A stretch of DNA of 12,490 nucleotides from an uncultured Flavobacteriales bacterium (GTDB taxonomy: Bacteria > Bacteroidota > Bacteroidia > Palsa-965). Positions 5,334 through 12,490 of this stretch are shown here, piece by piece (within the stretch, counting starts at the first letter, position 1; each line of letters begins with the position of its first letter). Both the position numbers and the translations under genes were made by a program. The notes beneath the pieces are model-generated. The model was given only the letters and a program-made list of their open reading frames with translations. It did no database searches and was not told where the DNA came from. The DNA lies in assembly GCA_946478675.1 (NCBI GenBank), contig CAMLEF010000104.1, positions 1 to 12,490 of the forward strand, written 5' to 3'.

Positions 5334-5480
5334 GTTCTTGCCACGGATTACACGGATTGCGCGGATTCTTTTCTGCCGCTGATTGCGCAGATTATTATGC
5401 CACGAATTACGCTGCGCCTCTGCGGCCTTTTTCGCACAAATTGCGCGGATTCTTTCAGCCGCTTGAGTACGCGGATCACC
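5334..5480 (+). repeat. Degenerate GATT-rich repeat tract between copies B and C
   Basis: The tract consists of short drifting words such as CACGGATTACACGGATT (5342-5358), GCGCGGATT, GCTGATTGCGCAGATT (5378-5393), CACGAATTACGC and TTGCGCGGATT. The same word family ends each double-hairpin unit (GCGCAGATTTTCGCAGATT) and appears in short form after copy A (5078-5135). Translated, it gives low-complexity frames that I do not accept as genes. From memory, such ACGGATT strings occur between genes in many environmental bacteria. Confidence 0.65.
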
Positions 5481-5487
5481 AGCGAAG

Positions 5488-5684
5488 ACAATCGGTTTTC
5501 AGAAACAGGAAATGCATCGAATGATTTTTACAAACGATCGAAAACCTCCGCCGCTGCCCTTTCCTGCTGCTAACTTTGACACCGTTACGCCGCCCGGTGT
5601 AACGTAATTGAAGCGACACGTTTTTGGGGTTAGACGTGTCGCTTCTGCTTTTATAGCCGCTGATGCCGCAGATTTTGGCAGATT
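5488..5684 (+). repeat. Double-hairpin repeat, copy C (possible small RNA at 5584-5652)
   Basis: Third unit, starting ACAATCGG (5488) like copy B. TAACTTTG (5571-5578) is the box. Hairpin 1 (5584-5603) is identical to the others and here gains an outer C-G pair. Hairpin 2 pairs 5610-5623 with 5632-5645. TGCTTTTA (5646-5653) follows, then the GCAGATT words to 5684. It ends 20 bp short of the chrA stop codon, and on the plus strand it points towards chrA's 3' end. Confidence 0.85.
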
Positions 5685-5704
5685 AAAATTCTCCCGGCAA
5701 AATT

Positions 5705-6928
5705 TCAGAAAAGAGAAATCAGCCAGCCGAGCAAACCGGCCAGCGGAATGAGCAACGCCGTATCGACCTTTTCCCAGAGCGATAACGCGAAGACGATCAC
5801 GAAGATGACGACGAAGCCGGGAATCGACTGGCCTTCCATCAGCGCGTTGCCCGCGATCACCCACACCGAACCGGCGATCATCCCGATCACCGCAGGACGA
5901 ACGCCGCGGAAGATGGCTTCTACCGTCGGGTGATGCTTGACGCGCGAGATGAATTGCTGCATAAGGATCATCAGCATTGCCGGCGGAAGGAAAATGCCGA
6001 GCGTCGCCACTACTGCGCCGGTGAATCCTGCCACCTTCCACCCGATGAACGTCGCGCTGATCGAGATTGGTCCCGGCGTTACCTGGCTGACGGCAATCGC
6101 ATTGGTGAATTCCTGCTGCGTCACCCAATGGTGCGTATCGACGACGACACCTTTCATTGCGGGAATAAAAACGTAACCGCCGCCGAACAGCGTTACGCTC
6201 ATGCCGCTGAAAGTGACCGTCAGCAAACGCAGCTCGCGGAAAAATTCCGTTACCGGCTGAAGAAAAGCCACCACCAGCACGATCGCTGCAAGCACGGAAC
6301 CCGCAATGATCGGCCCGTGCCATTTTCGCGGCGATTCTTTCACGGGCAATTCCGTCACGAGCTCTTCTTTCTTTTTCGTCAGCAGGCCCAGTAACCCTGA
6401 CGCGCCGATCACGAGCAGCGTGATGTAAAAACCTTTCAGCCACGGCTGCACGATCACGAAAGCGGCAAGGAAGAGAATGACATACTGAAATGCCGTTTTG
6501 ACGTTGCGTTTTGCCAATGACCAGGCCGTAGCCGCAATCACCGCTGCAACACCCGGCAGCAGGCCGGAGAAGATGCTTTTCACCAGCGGGTTTTCACCGT
6601 AGCTCGCGTAAAAAACCGCGAAGAGGCACAGCAGCACAAACGCAGGAAGCAACACGCCGATGAGGCTCACGAATGCGCCCGCAATACCGGCAATGGTGTA
6701 CCCGCAGGTCGCGATCACGTTCGTTGCCAGCGGACCGGGCAACAAATTGCCGAGCGTCATGTAATCGAGCAGCTGTGCATCCGAAAGGATCTTTCGCTTT
6801 TCGCAGAGCTCTTTGCGCACCGCCGCCACCAGCGCTACGTTGCCGCCGAAAGAAGTTGCACCGATCTTCAGGAAGATGAAGAAGAGATTGGCCAGTGTCT
6901 TCACCGCCCTAAGGTCGGGATTATTCAT
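5705..6928 (-). CDS. chrA: Chromate transporter family protein (two-domain ChrA)
   Basis: CHR-family proteins sit in the inner membrane and, in characterised cases, export chromate with proton-motive force. This 407-aa protein is the long form with two homologous halves. In the N half, FLKIGATSFGGN (19-30) and GNLLPGPLATN (60-70) are the family motifs. In the C half the same pair recurs as VTLFGGGYVFIP (245-256) and VSQVTPGPISIS (280-291). A charged cytoplasmic linker (about 183-202: KKKEEL then ESPRK) separates them. Many hydrophobic segments fill both halves. The start at 6928 gives the expected short N-terminus before the first motif. The gene is divergent from the RND gene with 76 bp between starts. 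In the first half FGGN replaces the more usual FGGP. True substrate is unproven; many family members may carry other oxyanions. Confidence 0.93.
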   Translation of the reverse strand: MNNPDLRAVKTLANLFFIFLKIGATSFGGNVALVAAVRKELCEKRKILSDAQLLDYMTLGNLLPGPLATNVIATCGYTIAGIAGAFVSLIGVLLPAFVLLCLFAVFYASYGENPLVKSIFSGLLPGVAAVIAATAWSLAKRNVKTAFQYVILFLAAFVIVQPWLKGFYITLLVIGASGLLGLLTKKKEELVTELPVKESPRKWHGPIIAGSVLAAIVLVVAFLQPVTEFFRELRLLTVTFSGMSVTLFGGGYVFIPAMKGVVVDTHHWVTQQEFTNAIAVSQVTPGPISISATFIGWKVAGFTGAVVATLGIFLPPAMLMILMQQFISRVKHHPTVEAIFRGVRPAVIGMIAGSVWVIAGNALMEGQSIPGFVVIFVIVFALSLWEKVDTALLIPLAGLLGWLISLF

Positions 6929-6941
6929 GAGCTAAAATCCT

Positions 6942-6949
6942 TACTTTTA
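6942..6949 (+). promoter_or_regulatory. Possible -7 box of the RND transporter gene
   Basis: TACTTTTA is one mismatch from TAnnTTTG and lies 55 nt before the start codon, in the 76-bp gap between two divergent genes. No TTTG stands 19-21 nt upstream, where chrA coding sequence would be reached. Confidence 0.35.
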
Positions 6950-6959
6950 CAGCACACGC

Positions 6960-6983
6960 CAGTTTCGGCAAAAACTGTTTTTT
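6960..6983 (+). terminator. Terminator-like hairpin in the RND gene leader
   Basis: CAGTTT (6960-6965) pairs with AAACTG (6972-6977) around CGGCAA, followed at once by six T residues (6978-6983). It lies between the possible promoter and the ATG at 7005. The stem is only 6 bp and weak, so a conditional attenuator or a chance structure are both possible. Confidence 0.4.
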
Positions 6984-7004
6984 CAAGATTGATTCCAGGC
7001 ATTT

Positions 7005-9575
7005 ATGTGGGCTAAACTTTCCCATTTCATCCTCCGTCAGCGTCTCCCGATCCTGATCGTCATGCTGCTCATTTCCGCATTCATGGGCTGGAGGGCCTGG
7101 GTCGCCTCGCACGAAGGAGAAGGCTGGCTGTCCTACAAATACGCACGCGTCCTGCCGAAAGACGACCCAATGTACCAGTCGTATGAAGAGTTTAAAAAAC
7201 TCTACGGCGAAGACGGCAGCGTCATGGTGATCGGCTTCCAGGATTCGAACATGTTCCGCCTCGATAAATTCCAGGGCTGGTACGATCTTGCCGAATCCAT
7301 CCGCAACGTCGACAGCGTCGAGAACGTCATGGCGATCACGCACCTCTACAAGATCGTGCCGAGCGATACGTCCCAACGTTTCGATGCCGTGCCGGTCATT
7401 CAGCACCGACCGCAAACACAACAGGAAGTCGACAGCCTGCGCGAAGAAATCCAGAAGCTGCCGTTCTACGAAGGGCTCGTGATCAACAGCAAGGATATGG
7501 TCACGACGATGGTGATCACGTTCGACCAGGGTGCGCTCAACAGCCGTCACCGCCTGCAGATGGTCGGGCAGATCCGCAAGCTCGGCGACGAATTCTCGAA
7601 GAAGTACAATGTCGAAATGCATTACTCCGGCATGCCGTGGATCCGCTCGGAATACATGCGCAAGATCTCCGGCGAATCGACGTTCTTCCTGATCTTCTCG
7701 GTGCTCATCACGGCGCTCATCCTCTTCATCTTCTTCCGCTATTTCAACGCCGTCTTCTTCTCACTGATCGTCGTGATCGTCGGACTGATCTGGTCGCTGG
7801 GAACGATTGCGCTGCTCGGTTACAAGATCACGATCCTGACGGGACTCATTCCATCGCTTATCGTCATCATCGGCATACCCAACTGCATCTTCCTCATCAA
7901 TAAATACCAGGAAGAGCTGCTGGCGCACGGCAACAAAACGAAAGCGCTCGCCCGCATGGTCGAGAAAGTCGGCCTTTCGAATTTCCTGGCGAACATCACC
8001 ACTTCGATCGGCTTCGGCGTATTCTATTTCACCAACAGCTCGATGCTCGTCGAGTTCGGCGTCGTTGCGGCGATCAACGTGATGACGACGTACGCCATCG
8101 CGATCATTCTTACGCCGATCATCTTCAGCTACCTGCCGACGCCTAAACAGAAACACTTAAAACATCTCGAAGGCAAACGCATCAACCGCCTCATGGACAT
8201 CGTCGATCATTGGGTGCACCACCGCCGCCCGGTCATCTACATCTCCATCGCTGTGGCTACGCTCATCGGCGCCTTTGGATTCAAGTTTGTTCGCGTGAAC
8301 GGTTACGTCGTCGATGATCTTCCGAAGAACGACCCGATCTACACGGACCTGAAATTTTTCGAGCACCATTTCCACGGTGTCGTTCCGTTCGAGCTCGCTA
8401 TCGAAGTGAAGCAGCAGGTAACGCAGAAGCAGCTCGACAGTCTTTACGCGGATGGCGTGAAGAAGGACAAACATTTCTCGCGCGAAACGCTGATGCGCCA
8501 TTACACGACGGACACGCTCGGCCCGAAAAACATTTTCGACAAAGTGGACGGTGAAGAAGGCGGCGTGCTGGTGCTGATCGATTCGGCGCAGAATATCGTC
8601 ATGAGCCGCCCGGAATTTTCGCGTCCCGTTTCACTGGTGGAAGCGGTAAAATTCTGCAACCAGGGCATCTTCCGCGGTAACCCGAAAATGTATCGCCTGC
8701 CACCCAACCTGAAAGCGAAGCAGGAGATCGCCACGCGTTTCCAGTCGATGAACGGCGAGAAGAAAATGTCGTCGCTGCGCACGCAGAAGCTGACGGCGTT
8801 CATCGATACGAACTTCCGCAACACCCGCGTGAGCTTCCAGATGGCCGACGTCGGTTCCGACAGCGCCAAACGAATTGTAGCATCCATCCAGCCGAAGCTC
8901 GATTCACTTTTCCCGAAATCGCATTACAACGTGCAGATGACGGGTTACTCGCGCATGTTCCTGCGCAGCTTCGATTACATGCTGCACCACCTCTTCGTGA
9001 GCCTGCTCATCGCGATCGTTTCGATCCTGCTGCTGGGCATGGTGCTCTTCCGCTCGGTGTGGATCATCGTGCTGTCGAAACTCCCGTGCCTCATTCCGCT
9101 GGTGATCACCGCCGGCATCATGGGCTACCTCGGCATTCCGTTCAAATCGTCGACGATCCTGATCTTCTCGATCGCGTTCGGTATCACTTCCGACGGCACG
9201 ATTTACATTCTCACGGAATACCGGCAGCAGCTCCGCAAGCTTTCCGCTTCGCGTGCCCGTGAGGCCGTATCGCGCGCGATCCACGAAACCGGCACCTCGA
9301 TGGTGTACACGAATACGATCCTCTTCTTCGGCTTTGCGATCTTCATCTTCTCCAGCTTCGGCGGAACGGTGGCGCTCGGCATCCTGCTTTCGATCACGCT
9401 GCTGGTTTCGCTCGCGACGAACCTCATTCTTCTGCCCTGCATCCTGCTTTCGCTCGAGAAACGCACTGCTACACGCGCGTTCATGAAAGAGCCGCTGATC
9501 GAGATCTACGACGAAGAAGAAGACATCGACGCCGACAAGCTGCAGATCCAGGCCGATCCTTCGAAAGAAGATTAA
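7005..9575 (+). CDS. RND/MMPL superfamily transporter
   Basis: An 856-aa inner-membrane protein with the RND duplication: one membrane helix (about 15-29), a large external domain (about 32-222), five helices (about 226-371), then the same plan again with a helix near 403-420, a second external domain (about 425-645) and five helices. TM4 holds [18 protein letters not shown] and TM10 holds [18 protein letters not shown] at matching places in the two halves, the sterol-sensing-like core of the MMPL/HpnN group. TM10 has Asp730, a likely proton-relay residue, but the matching TM4 position is Asn293. The C-terminus is a cytoplasmic tail rich in Asp and Glu ([13 protein letters not shown]). Such proteins export lipids, hopanoids or other hydrophobic molecules; the substrate here is unknown, and no periplasmic adaptor or outer membrane channel gene is adjacent. 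The start at 7005 places TM1 correctly. Confidence 0.9.
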   Translation: MWAKLSHFILRQRLPILIVMLLISAFMGWRAWVASHEGEGWLSYKYARVLPKDDPMYQSYEEFKKLYGEDGSVMVIGFQDSNMFRLDKFQGWYDLAESIRNVDSVENVMAITHLYKIVPSDTSQRFDAVPVIQHRPQTQQEVDSLREEIQKLPFYEGLVINSKDMVTTMVITFDQGALNSRHRLQMVGQIRKLGDEFSKKYNVEMHYSGMPWIRSEYMRKISGESTFFLIFSVLITALILFIFFRYFNAVFFSLIVVIVGLIWSLGTIALLGYKITILTGLIPSLIVIIGIPNCIFLINKYQEELLAHGNKTKALARMVEKVGLSNFLANITTSIGFGVFYFTNSSMLVEFGVVAAINVMTTYAIAIILTPIIFSYLPTPKQKHLKHLEGKRINRLMDIVDHWVHHRRPVIYISIAVATLIGAFGFKFVRVNGYVVDDLPKNDPIYTDLKFFEHHFHGVVPFELAIEVKQQVTQKQLDSLYADGVKKDKHFSRETLMRHYTTDTLGPKNIFDKVDGEEGGVLVLIDSAQNIVMSRPEFSRPVSLVEAVKFCNQGIFRGNPKMYRLPPNLKAKQEIATRFQSMNGEKKMSSLRTQKLTAFIDTNFRNTRVSFQMADVGSDSAKRIVASIQPKLDSLFPKSHYNVQMTGYSRMFLRSFDYMLHHLFVSLLIAIVSILLLGMVLFRSVWIIVLSKLPCLIPLVITAGIMGYLGIPFKSSTILIFSIAFGITSDGTIYILTEYRQQLRKLSASRAREAVSRAIHETGTSMVYTNTILFFGFAIFIFSSFGGTVALGILLSITLLVSLATNLILLPCILLSLEKRTATRAFMKEPLIEIYDEEEDIDADKLQIQADPSKED

Positions 9576-9617
9576 CGAAGAAAAAATACGGGCGTGAATT
9601 CCGTGATCATTTAACCA

Positions 9618-9670
9618 CGCAACTTCGCATCACCGCAACACGAACCTTCGCAACACGCAACATCGCAACA
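9618..9670 (+). repeat. CGCAAC tandem array with 7-8 nt period before rfbA
   Basis: CGCAAC occurs at 9618, 9634, 9649, 9656 and 9664, with variants CGCATC at 9626 and CGAACC at 9641. Start-to-start distances are 8, 8, 7, 8, 7 and 8. The array ends in CGCAACA directly against the rfbA start codon and fills more than half of the gap after the RND gene. No Shine-Dalgarno is present. Confidence 0.8.
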
Positions 9671-10534
9671 ATGAAAGGCATCATTCTCGCCGGCGGTTCC
9701 GGCACCCGTTTGCACCCGTTGACGCTCGCCGTCAGCAAGCAGCTCATGCCGGTTTACGACAAGCCGATGATCTACTACCCGCTTTCCGTGCTCATGATGG
9801 CCGGCATCCGCGAGATCCTGATCATTTCCACGCCCACCGACCTGCCGAATTTCAAACGGCTGCTCGGCGACGGCAAACAGTTCGGTTGCGATTTTTTCTA
9901 CGAAGAGCAGCCAGTGCCGAATGGTCTCGCGCAGGCTTTCGTGATCGGCGAGAAATTCATCGGCAACGATAAAGTCGCGTTGATCCTCGGCGATAATATT
10001 TTTTACGGCGCAGGCCTCGGCGGTTTGCTGCAGGAAAACAACCATCCCGAAGGCGGCGTCGTGTTCGCTTACCACGTTTCCGACCCGGAGCGTTACGGCG
10101 TTGTGGAATTCGACGAGACAGGCAAGGTGCTGTCGATCGAAGAAAAACCGAAGCAACCGAAATCGAATTACGCGGTTCCCGGTTTGTATTTCTACGACAA
10201 CAGCGTGGTGAAGATCGCGAAGGAGCTTAAGCCGAGCGCGCGTGGCGAATACGAGATCACCGACGTCAACAAGAAATACCTCGAGATGGGCAAGCTGAAA
10301 GTCGGCATCCTGGCGCGCGGCACCGCGTGGCTCGATACCGGGACGTTCGCTTCATTGCAGCAGGCCGGGCAATTCGTGCAGGTCATCGAAGAGCGGCAGG
10401 GACTGAAGATCGGCTGCATCGAAGAAGTGGCGTACCGCATGGGCTTCATCAACGCCGACCAGCTGCACAAGCTGGCGGAACCGTTGCTGAAAAGCGGTTA
10501 CGGACAGTACCTGCTTCACCTCGTCAACCGATAA
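9671..10534 (+). CDS. rfbA: Glucose-1-phosphate thymidylyltransferase
   Basis: RmlA/RfbA joins glucose-1-phosphate and dTTP to dTDP-glucose plus pyrophosphate in the cytoplasm, the first step to dTDP-rhamnose and related deoxysugars for surface polysaccharide. The 287-aa length is standard. Visible motifs: nucleotide-binding [11 protein letters not shown] (8-18) with Arg13; [16 protein letters not shown] (22-37) with Lys23; the metal-binding LGDN (106-109) with Asp108; EEKP (157-160) with Lys159 for the sugar phosphate; and WLDTGT (220-225) with Asp222. All match the characterised enzymes with a small offset. It opens a tight operon: the epimerase gene starts 6 bp after the stop. rfbB, rfbC and rfbD are not in the window. 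The ATG at 9671 gives the canonical MKGIILAGG start. Confidence 0.97.
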   Translation: MKGIILAGGSGTRLHPLTLAVSKQLMPVYDKPMIYYPLSVLMMAGIREILIISTPTDLPNFKRLLGDGKQFGCDFFYEEQPVPNGLAQAFVIGEKFIGNDKVALILGDNIFYGAGLGGLLQENNHPEGGVVFAYHVSDPERYGVVEFDETGKVLSIEEKPKQPKSNYAVPGLYFYDNSVVKIAKELKPSARGEYEITDVNKKYLEMGKLKVGILARGTAWLDTGTFASLQQAGQFVQVIEERQGLKIGCIEEVAYRMGFINADQLHKLAEPLLKSGYGQYLLHLVNR

Positions 10535-10540
10535 CCCCTT

Positions 10541-11494
10541 ATGAAAGGCAAGAGTCACAAGAAAGGCGTTCTCGTCACGGGAGGCGCAGGCTTCATCGGC
10601 AGCGCACTCGTGGAAAAGCTCGCTTCCGATCCCGGCAATCACATCGTCGTGGTCGACAACCTGCTTACGGGCAGCCTCGCCAAAATACCGACCTCGCCGC
10701 ACAACAACATCGAGTTCATCAAAGCGGACGTCAACAACTACAACCAGATCACCGACGTGTTCCTGGCGCACCGCTTCGATTGCGTTTTCCATTATGCCGC
10801 GGTCGTCGGTGTACAGCGCACGCTCGAACGTCCGCTGCTCGTGCTGAACGACCTGCAGGGCATCCGCACCATTCTCAATCTCTGCGCTACTTCCGGCGTA
10901 AAGCGTTTCTTCTTTTCTTCTTCTTCGGAAGTGTACGGCGAACCCGTCGAATATCCGCAGAACGAAGAAACGACGCCGCTGAACTCGCGCCTGCCGTATG
11001 CGATCGTGAAGAATGCCGGTGAAGCGTATTTGAAAGCGTATCGCAAAGAATACGGCATGAACTTCACCATCTTCCGTTTCTTCAACACGTACGGCCCGAA
11101 ACAAAGCCCCGACTTCGTGATCTCGCGCTTCATCCGGGCAGCGCTGAAGAACGAACCGCTGATGATCAACGGCGACGGAAAACAGACGCGCACGTTCTGC
11201 TATATCGACGACAACATCGACGCCTGCCTCGCAGCTGCGCAGCAACAAAAATATTTCGACGACGTGATCAACATCGGCAGCGACATCGAAACGTCGATCC
11301 TCACGCTGGCGGAAACGATCATCCGGCTGACGAATTCATCTTCGAAAATTGAATTCGCTCCTGCGCTGAAAGAAGGCGACATGACGCGCCGCAAGCCGGA
11401 CAATTCGAAAATGAAAGAGATGCTTTCGCGCGAGATGGTCCCGCTGGAAGAAGGCATCCGGAAAATCCTCGCCGACACATCCTACATTCTCTGA
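10541..11494 (+). CDS. NAD-dependent epimerase/dehydratase (extended SDR), sugar-nucleotide
   Basis: An extended short-chain dehydrogenase acting on an NDP-sugar in the cytoplasm. The Rossmann fold opens with VLVTGGAGFIGS (10-21), a GxxGxxG NAD-binding loop, and VVVDN places Asp39 for the adenosine ribose. The catalytic set is Ser128 in SSSSEVYG, Tyr153 and Lys157 in YAIVK; the 25-residue Ser-Tyr spacing equals that of E. coli GalE. INGDGKQTRTFCYIDD (209-224) is the substrate-domain signature. GDMTRRKPDNSKMKEML near the C-terminus is typical of GalE- and UDP-glucuronate decarboxylase-like enzymes. At 317 aa it is a normal length. Exact reaction (4-epimerase, 4,6-dehydratase or decarboxylase) cannot be set from the sequence. 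It lies 6 bp after rfbA and 2 bp before the prenyl synthase, so co-transcription is likely. Confidence 0.93.
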   Translation: MKGKSHKKGVLVTGGAGFIGSALVEKLASDPGNHIVVVDNLLTGSLAKIPTSPHNNIEFIKADVNNYNQITDVFLAHRFDCVFHYAAVVGVQRTLERPLLVLNDLQGIRTILNLCATSGVKRFFFSSSSEVYGEPVEYPQNEETTPLNSRLPYAIVKNAGEAYLKAYRKEYGMNFTIFRFFNTYGPKQSPDFVISRFIRAALKNEPLMINGDGKQTRTFCYIDDNIDACLAAAQQQKYFDDVINIGSDIETSILTLAETIIRLTNSSSKIEFAPALKEGDMTRRKPDNSKMKEMLSREMVPLEEGIRKILADTSYIL

Positions 11495-11496
11495 TC

Positions 11497-12474
11497 GTGA
11501 ACCCGAAGCAGTACCAGCAGCTGATCGAAGACGCCTTCGCTTCGTTTACGAAAGCGCTTCCCGCGAAGCCTGCCGGTCTTTACGAGCCGATCCGCTACAC
11601 GTTGGGGCTTTCCGGCAAACGCATGCGGCCGCTGCTCACGCTCATGGGCGCCGGCATTTTTTCCGACGACGTTCGTCCTGCGCTTCCTGCTGCTGCGGGC
11701 ATCGAGCTGTTTCACAATTTCACGCTGCTCCACGACGACATCATGGACAATGCGCCGCTGCGTCGCGGGAAGCCGAGCGTGCATGCGAAATGGAACAGCA
11801 ACATCGCCATCCTCAGCGGCGACGCGATGTACACCGAAGCGTTCCGGCAGGTAGCGCTGAGCCCCGCGCACGTATTGCCGCGCGTGCTCGACATCTTCAC
11901 CCGCACCGCGCTGGAAGTTTGCGAAGGACAGCAGCTCGACATGGATTTCGAAACGCAGCATAACGTCTCGATCGACGCTTACCTCGGCATGATCGGCAAG
12001 AAGACGGCCGTGCTGCTGGCGGCAGCGCTGGAGATCGGCGCGCTGTGCGTGGATGCGGATCCTGCAGAAGCGCACAAGCTGTACGAATTCGGATTGCACA
12101 CCGGCATTGCGTTCCAGTTGCAGGACGATATCCTCGACGTGTACGGCGACGCGGAAAAATTCGGCAAGACCGTCGGTGGCGATATCGTGGCGAATAAGAA
12201 AACGTTCCTGCTGCTGAAAGCGCTCGAGCAATCGAACCGTTACCAGAAAGAAGAATTGCAAAACTGGTTGTTCGTTCCTGCTTCCGAATCGAAAGCAAAA
12301 GTAGACGGCGTAAAAGCGCTGTACGACACGCTGGAAATCCGCAAAGCCGCAGAAGCAGAGATGCAGCGGCATTATGCGGTGGCGCTGGCTTCGCTGGAAA
12401 GCGTAAAGGCCGATGCTACGAAGATCCGCGTGCTGCTGGACTTCACCGACGCGCTGATGAAACGCGAGCAGTAA
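11497..12474 (+). CDS. Polyprenyl diphosphate synthase (trans-isoprenyl, GGPP/FPP-type)
   Basis: The enzyme condenses isopentenyl diphosphate with allylic diphosphates to build trans-prenyl chains for quinones, carotenoids or lipid carriers. Two Asp-rich motifs are intact: first DDIMD (80-84) followed by RRGKPSVH, second DDILD (210-214) in FQLQDDILDVYGD. LSGKRMRP (38-45) binds isopentenyl diphosphate, and GKTVGGDI with KKTF follows the second motif. The aromatic Phe75 sits five residues before the first motif, a position that in some GGPP synthases limits the product to C20; chain length is therefore a tentative C15-C20. The start is GTG at 11497, 2 bp after the epimerase stop, which suggests translational coupling; an ATG start would remove conserved sequence. 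Length 325 aa is normal. The last 16 bases of the window hold nothing recognisable. Confidence 0.93.
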   Translation: MNPKQYQQLIEDAFASFTKALPAKPAGLYEPIRYTLGLSGKRMRPLLTLMGAGIFSDDVRPALPAAAGIELFHNFTLLHDDIMDNAPLRRGKPSVHAKWNSNIAILSGDAMYTEAFRQVALSPAHVLPRVLDIFTRTALEVCEGQQLDMDFETQHNVSIDAYLGMIGKKTAVLLAAALEIGALCVDADPAEAHKLYEFGLHTGIAFQLQDDILDVYGDAEKFGKTVGGDIVANKKTFLLLKALEQSNRYQKEELQNWLFVPASESKAKVDGVKALYDTLEIRKAAEAEMQRHYAVALASLESVKADATKIRVLLDFTDALMKREQ

Positions 12475-12490
12475 TCCCTTTCTTTTCCCG

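Noticed and set aside
5312..5524. 70-aa plus-strand frame in the repeat region
   Set aside because: It is made of translated GATT/GCAGATT repeat words and part of hairpin copy C; low complexity and no protein-like conservation among the three copies.
5646..5704. Copy C hairpin as intrinsic terminator of chrA
   Set aside because: Read on the minus strand the hairpin is followed by AATTACG and not by a T-tract; the T-tract lies on the plus-strand side.
11482..12372. 296-aa frame antisense to the prenyl synthase, and similar long frames antisense to the epimerase, RmlA and chrA
   Set aside because: Long antisense frames arise from the codon bias here; none shows a recognisable domain, start context or promoter.
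1..12490. tRNA, rRNA or known riboswitch genes
   Set aside because: No cloverleaf-like arrangement, rRNA segment or recognisable riboswitch core was found by eye on either strand.

Overview
The window looks like a stretch of Bacteroidota chromosome, possibly from the Chitinophagaceae/Sphingobacteriia side; the phylum is well supported and the family is a guess. Three things point there. Bacteroidota-type promoter elements (TTTG about 18-20 nt before TAnnTTTG or TAnnTTTA) sit just upstream of several starts. Shine-Dalgarno sequences are essentially absent. The protein families, such as the GIN-domain lipoprotein and the ECF sigma factor with a small helical partner, are typical of the phylum. 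The genes look moderately GC-rich, while the transposase region is visibly AT-rich. Window ends: bases 1-95 are non-coding and carry a repeat, and the last gene stops 16 nt before the right edge.

Layout. Positions 1-760: repeat element, frr (ribosome recycling factor) and its intrinsic terminator. 788-1510: lipoprotein with seven SGSG-type beta-helix turns. Its stop codon abuts the stop of a converging leftward operon (2947-1511) that encodes an ECF sigma factor, a 90-aa helical protein that may be its anti-sigma factor, and a ClpP-type protease. 3013-3597: REP-associated tyrosine transposase (RAYT), followed on its 5' side by two tandem REP hairpin repeats at 3656-3769. 3792-4811: radical SAM/SPASM enzyme with a near-consensus promoter. 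4812-5704: 893 bases without a gene, filled by three copies of a repeat that contains a TAnnTTTG box, two hairpins and a T-tract, separated by degenerate GATT-rich repeats. 5705-6928: two-half chromate-type (ChrA) transporter. 7005-9575: RND/MMPL-type transporter, divergent from chrA. 9671-12474: tight rightward operon of RmlA/RfbA, an SDR sugar-nucleotide epimerase/dehydratase and an isoprenyl diphosphate synthase, preceded by a 7-8 nt periodic tandem repeat.

How the genes may work together. rfbA and the epimerase suggest dTDP- and NDP-sugar supply for surface glycans, and the prenyl synthase suggests isoprenoid supply (quinone, carotenoid or lipid carrier). The RND protein just upstream belongs to a class that often moves lipids or hydrophobic molecules across the envelope. 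The sigma/helical-protein/ClpP operon could be a self-contained regulatory cassette in which proteolysis releases a sigma factor; this is inference from gene order. The most interesting unexplained structure is the triplicated box plus double-hairpin element, which reads like a family of roughly 70-nt structured RNAs. All searches and alignments needed to confirm these ideas remain undone.
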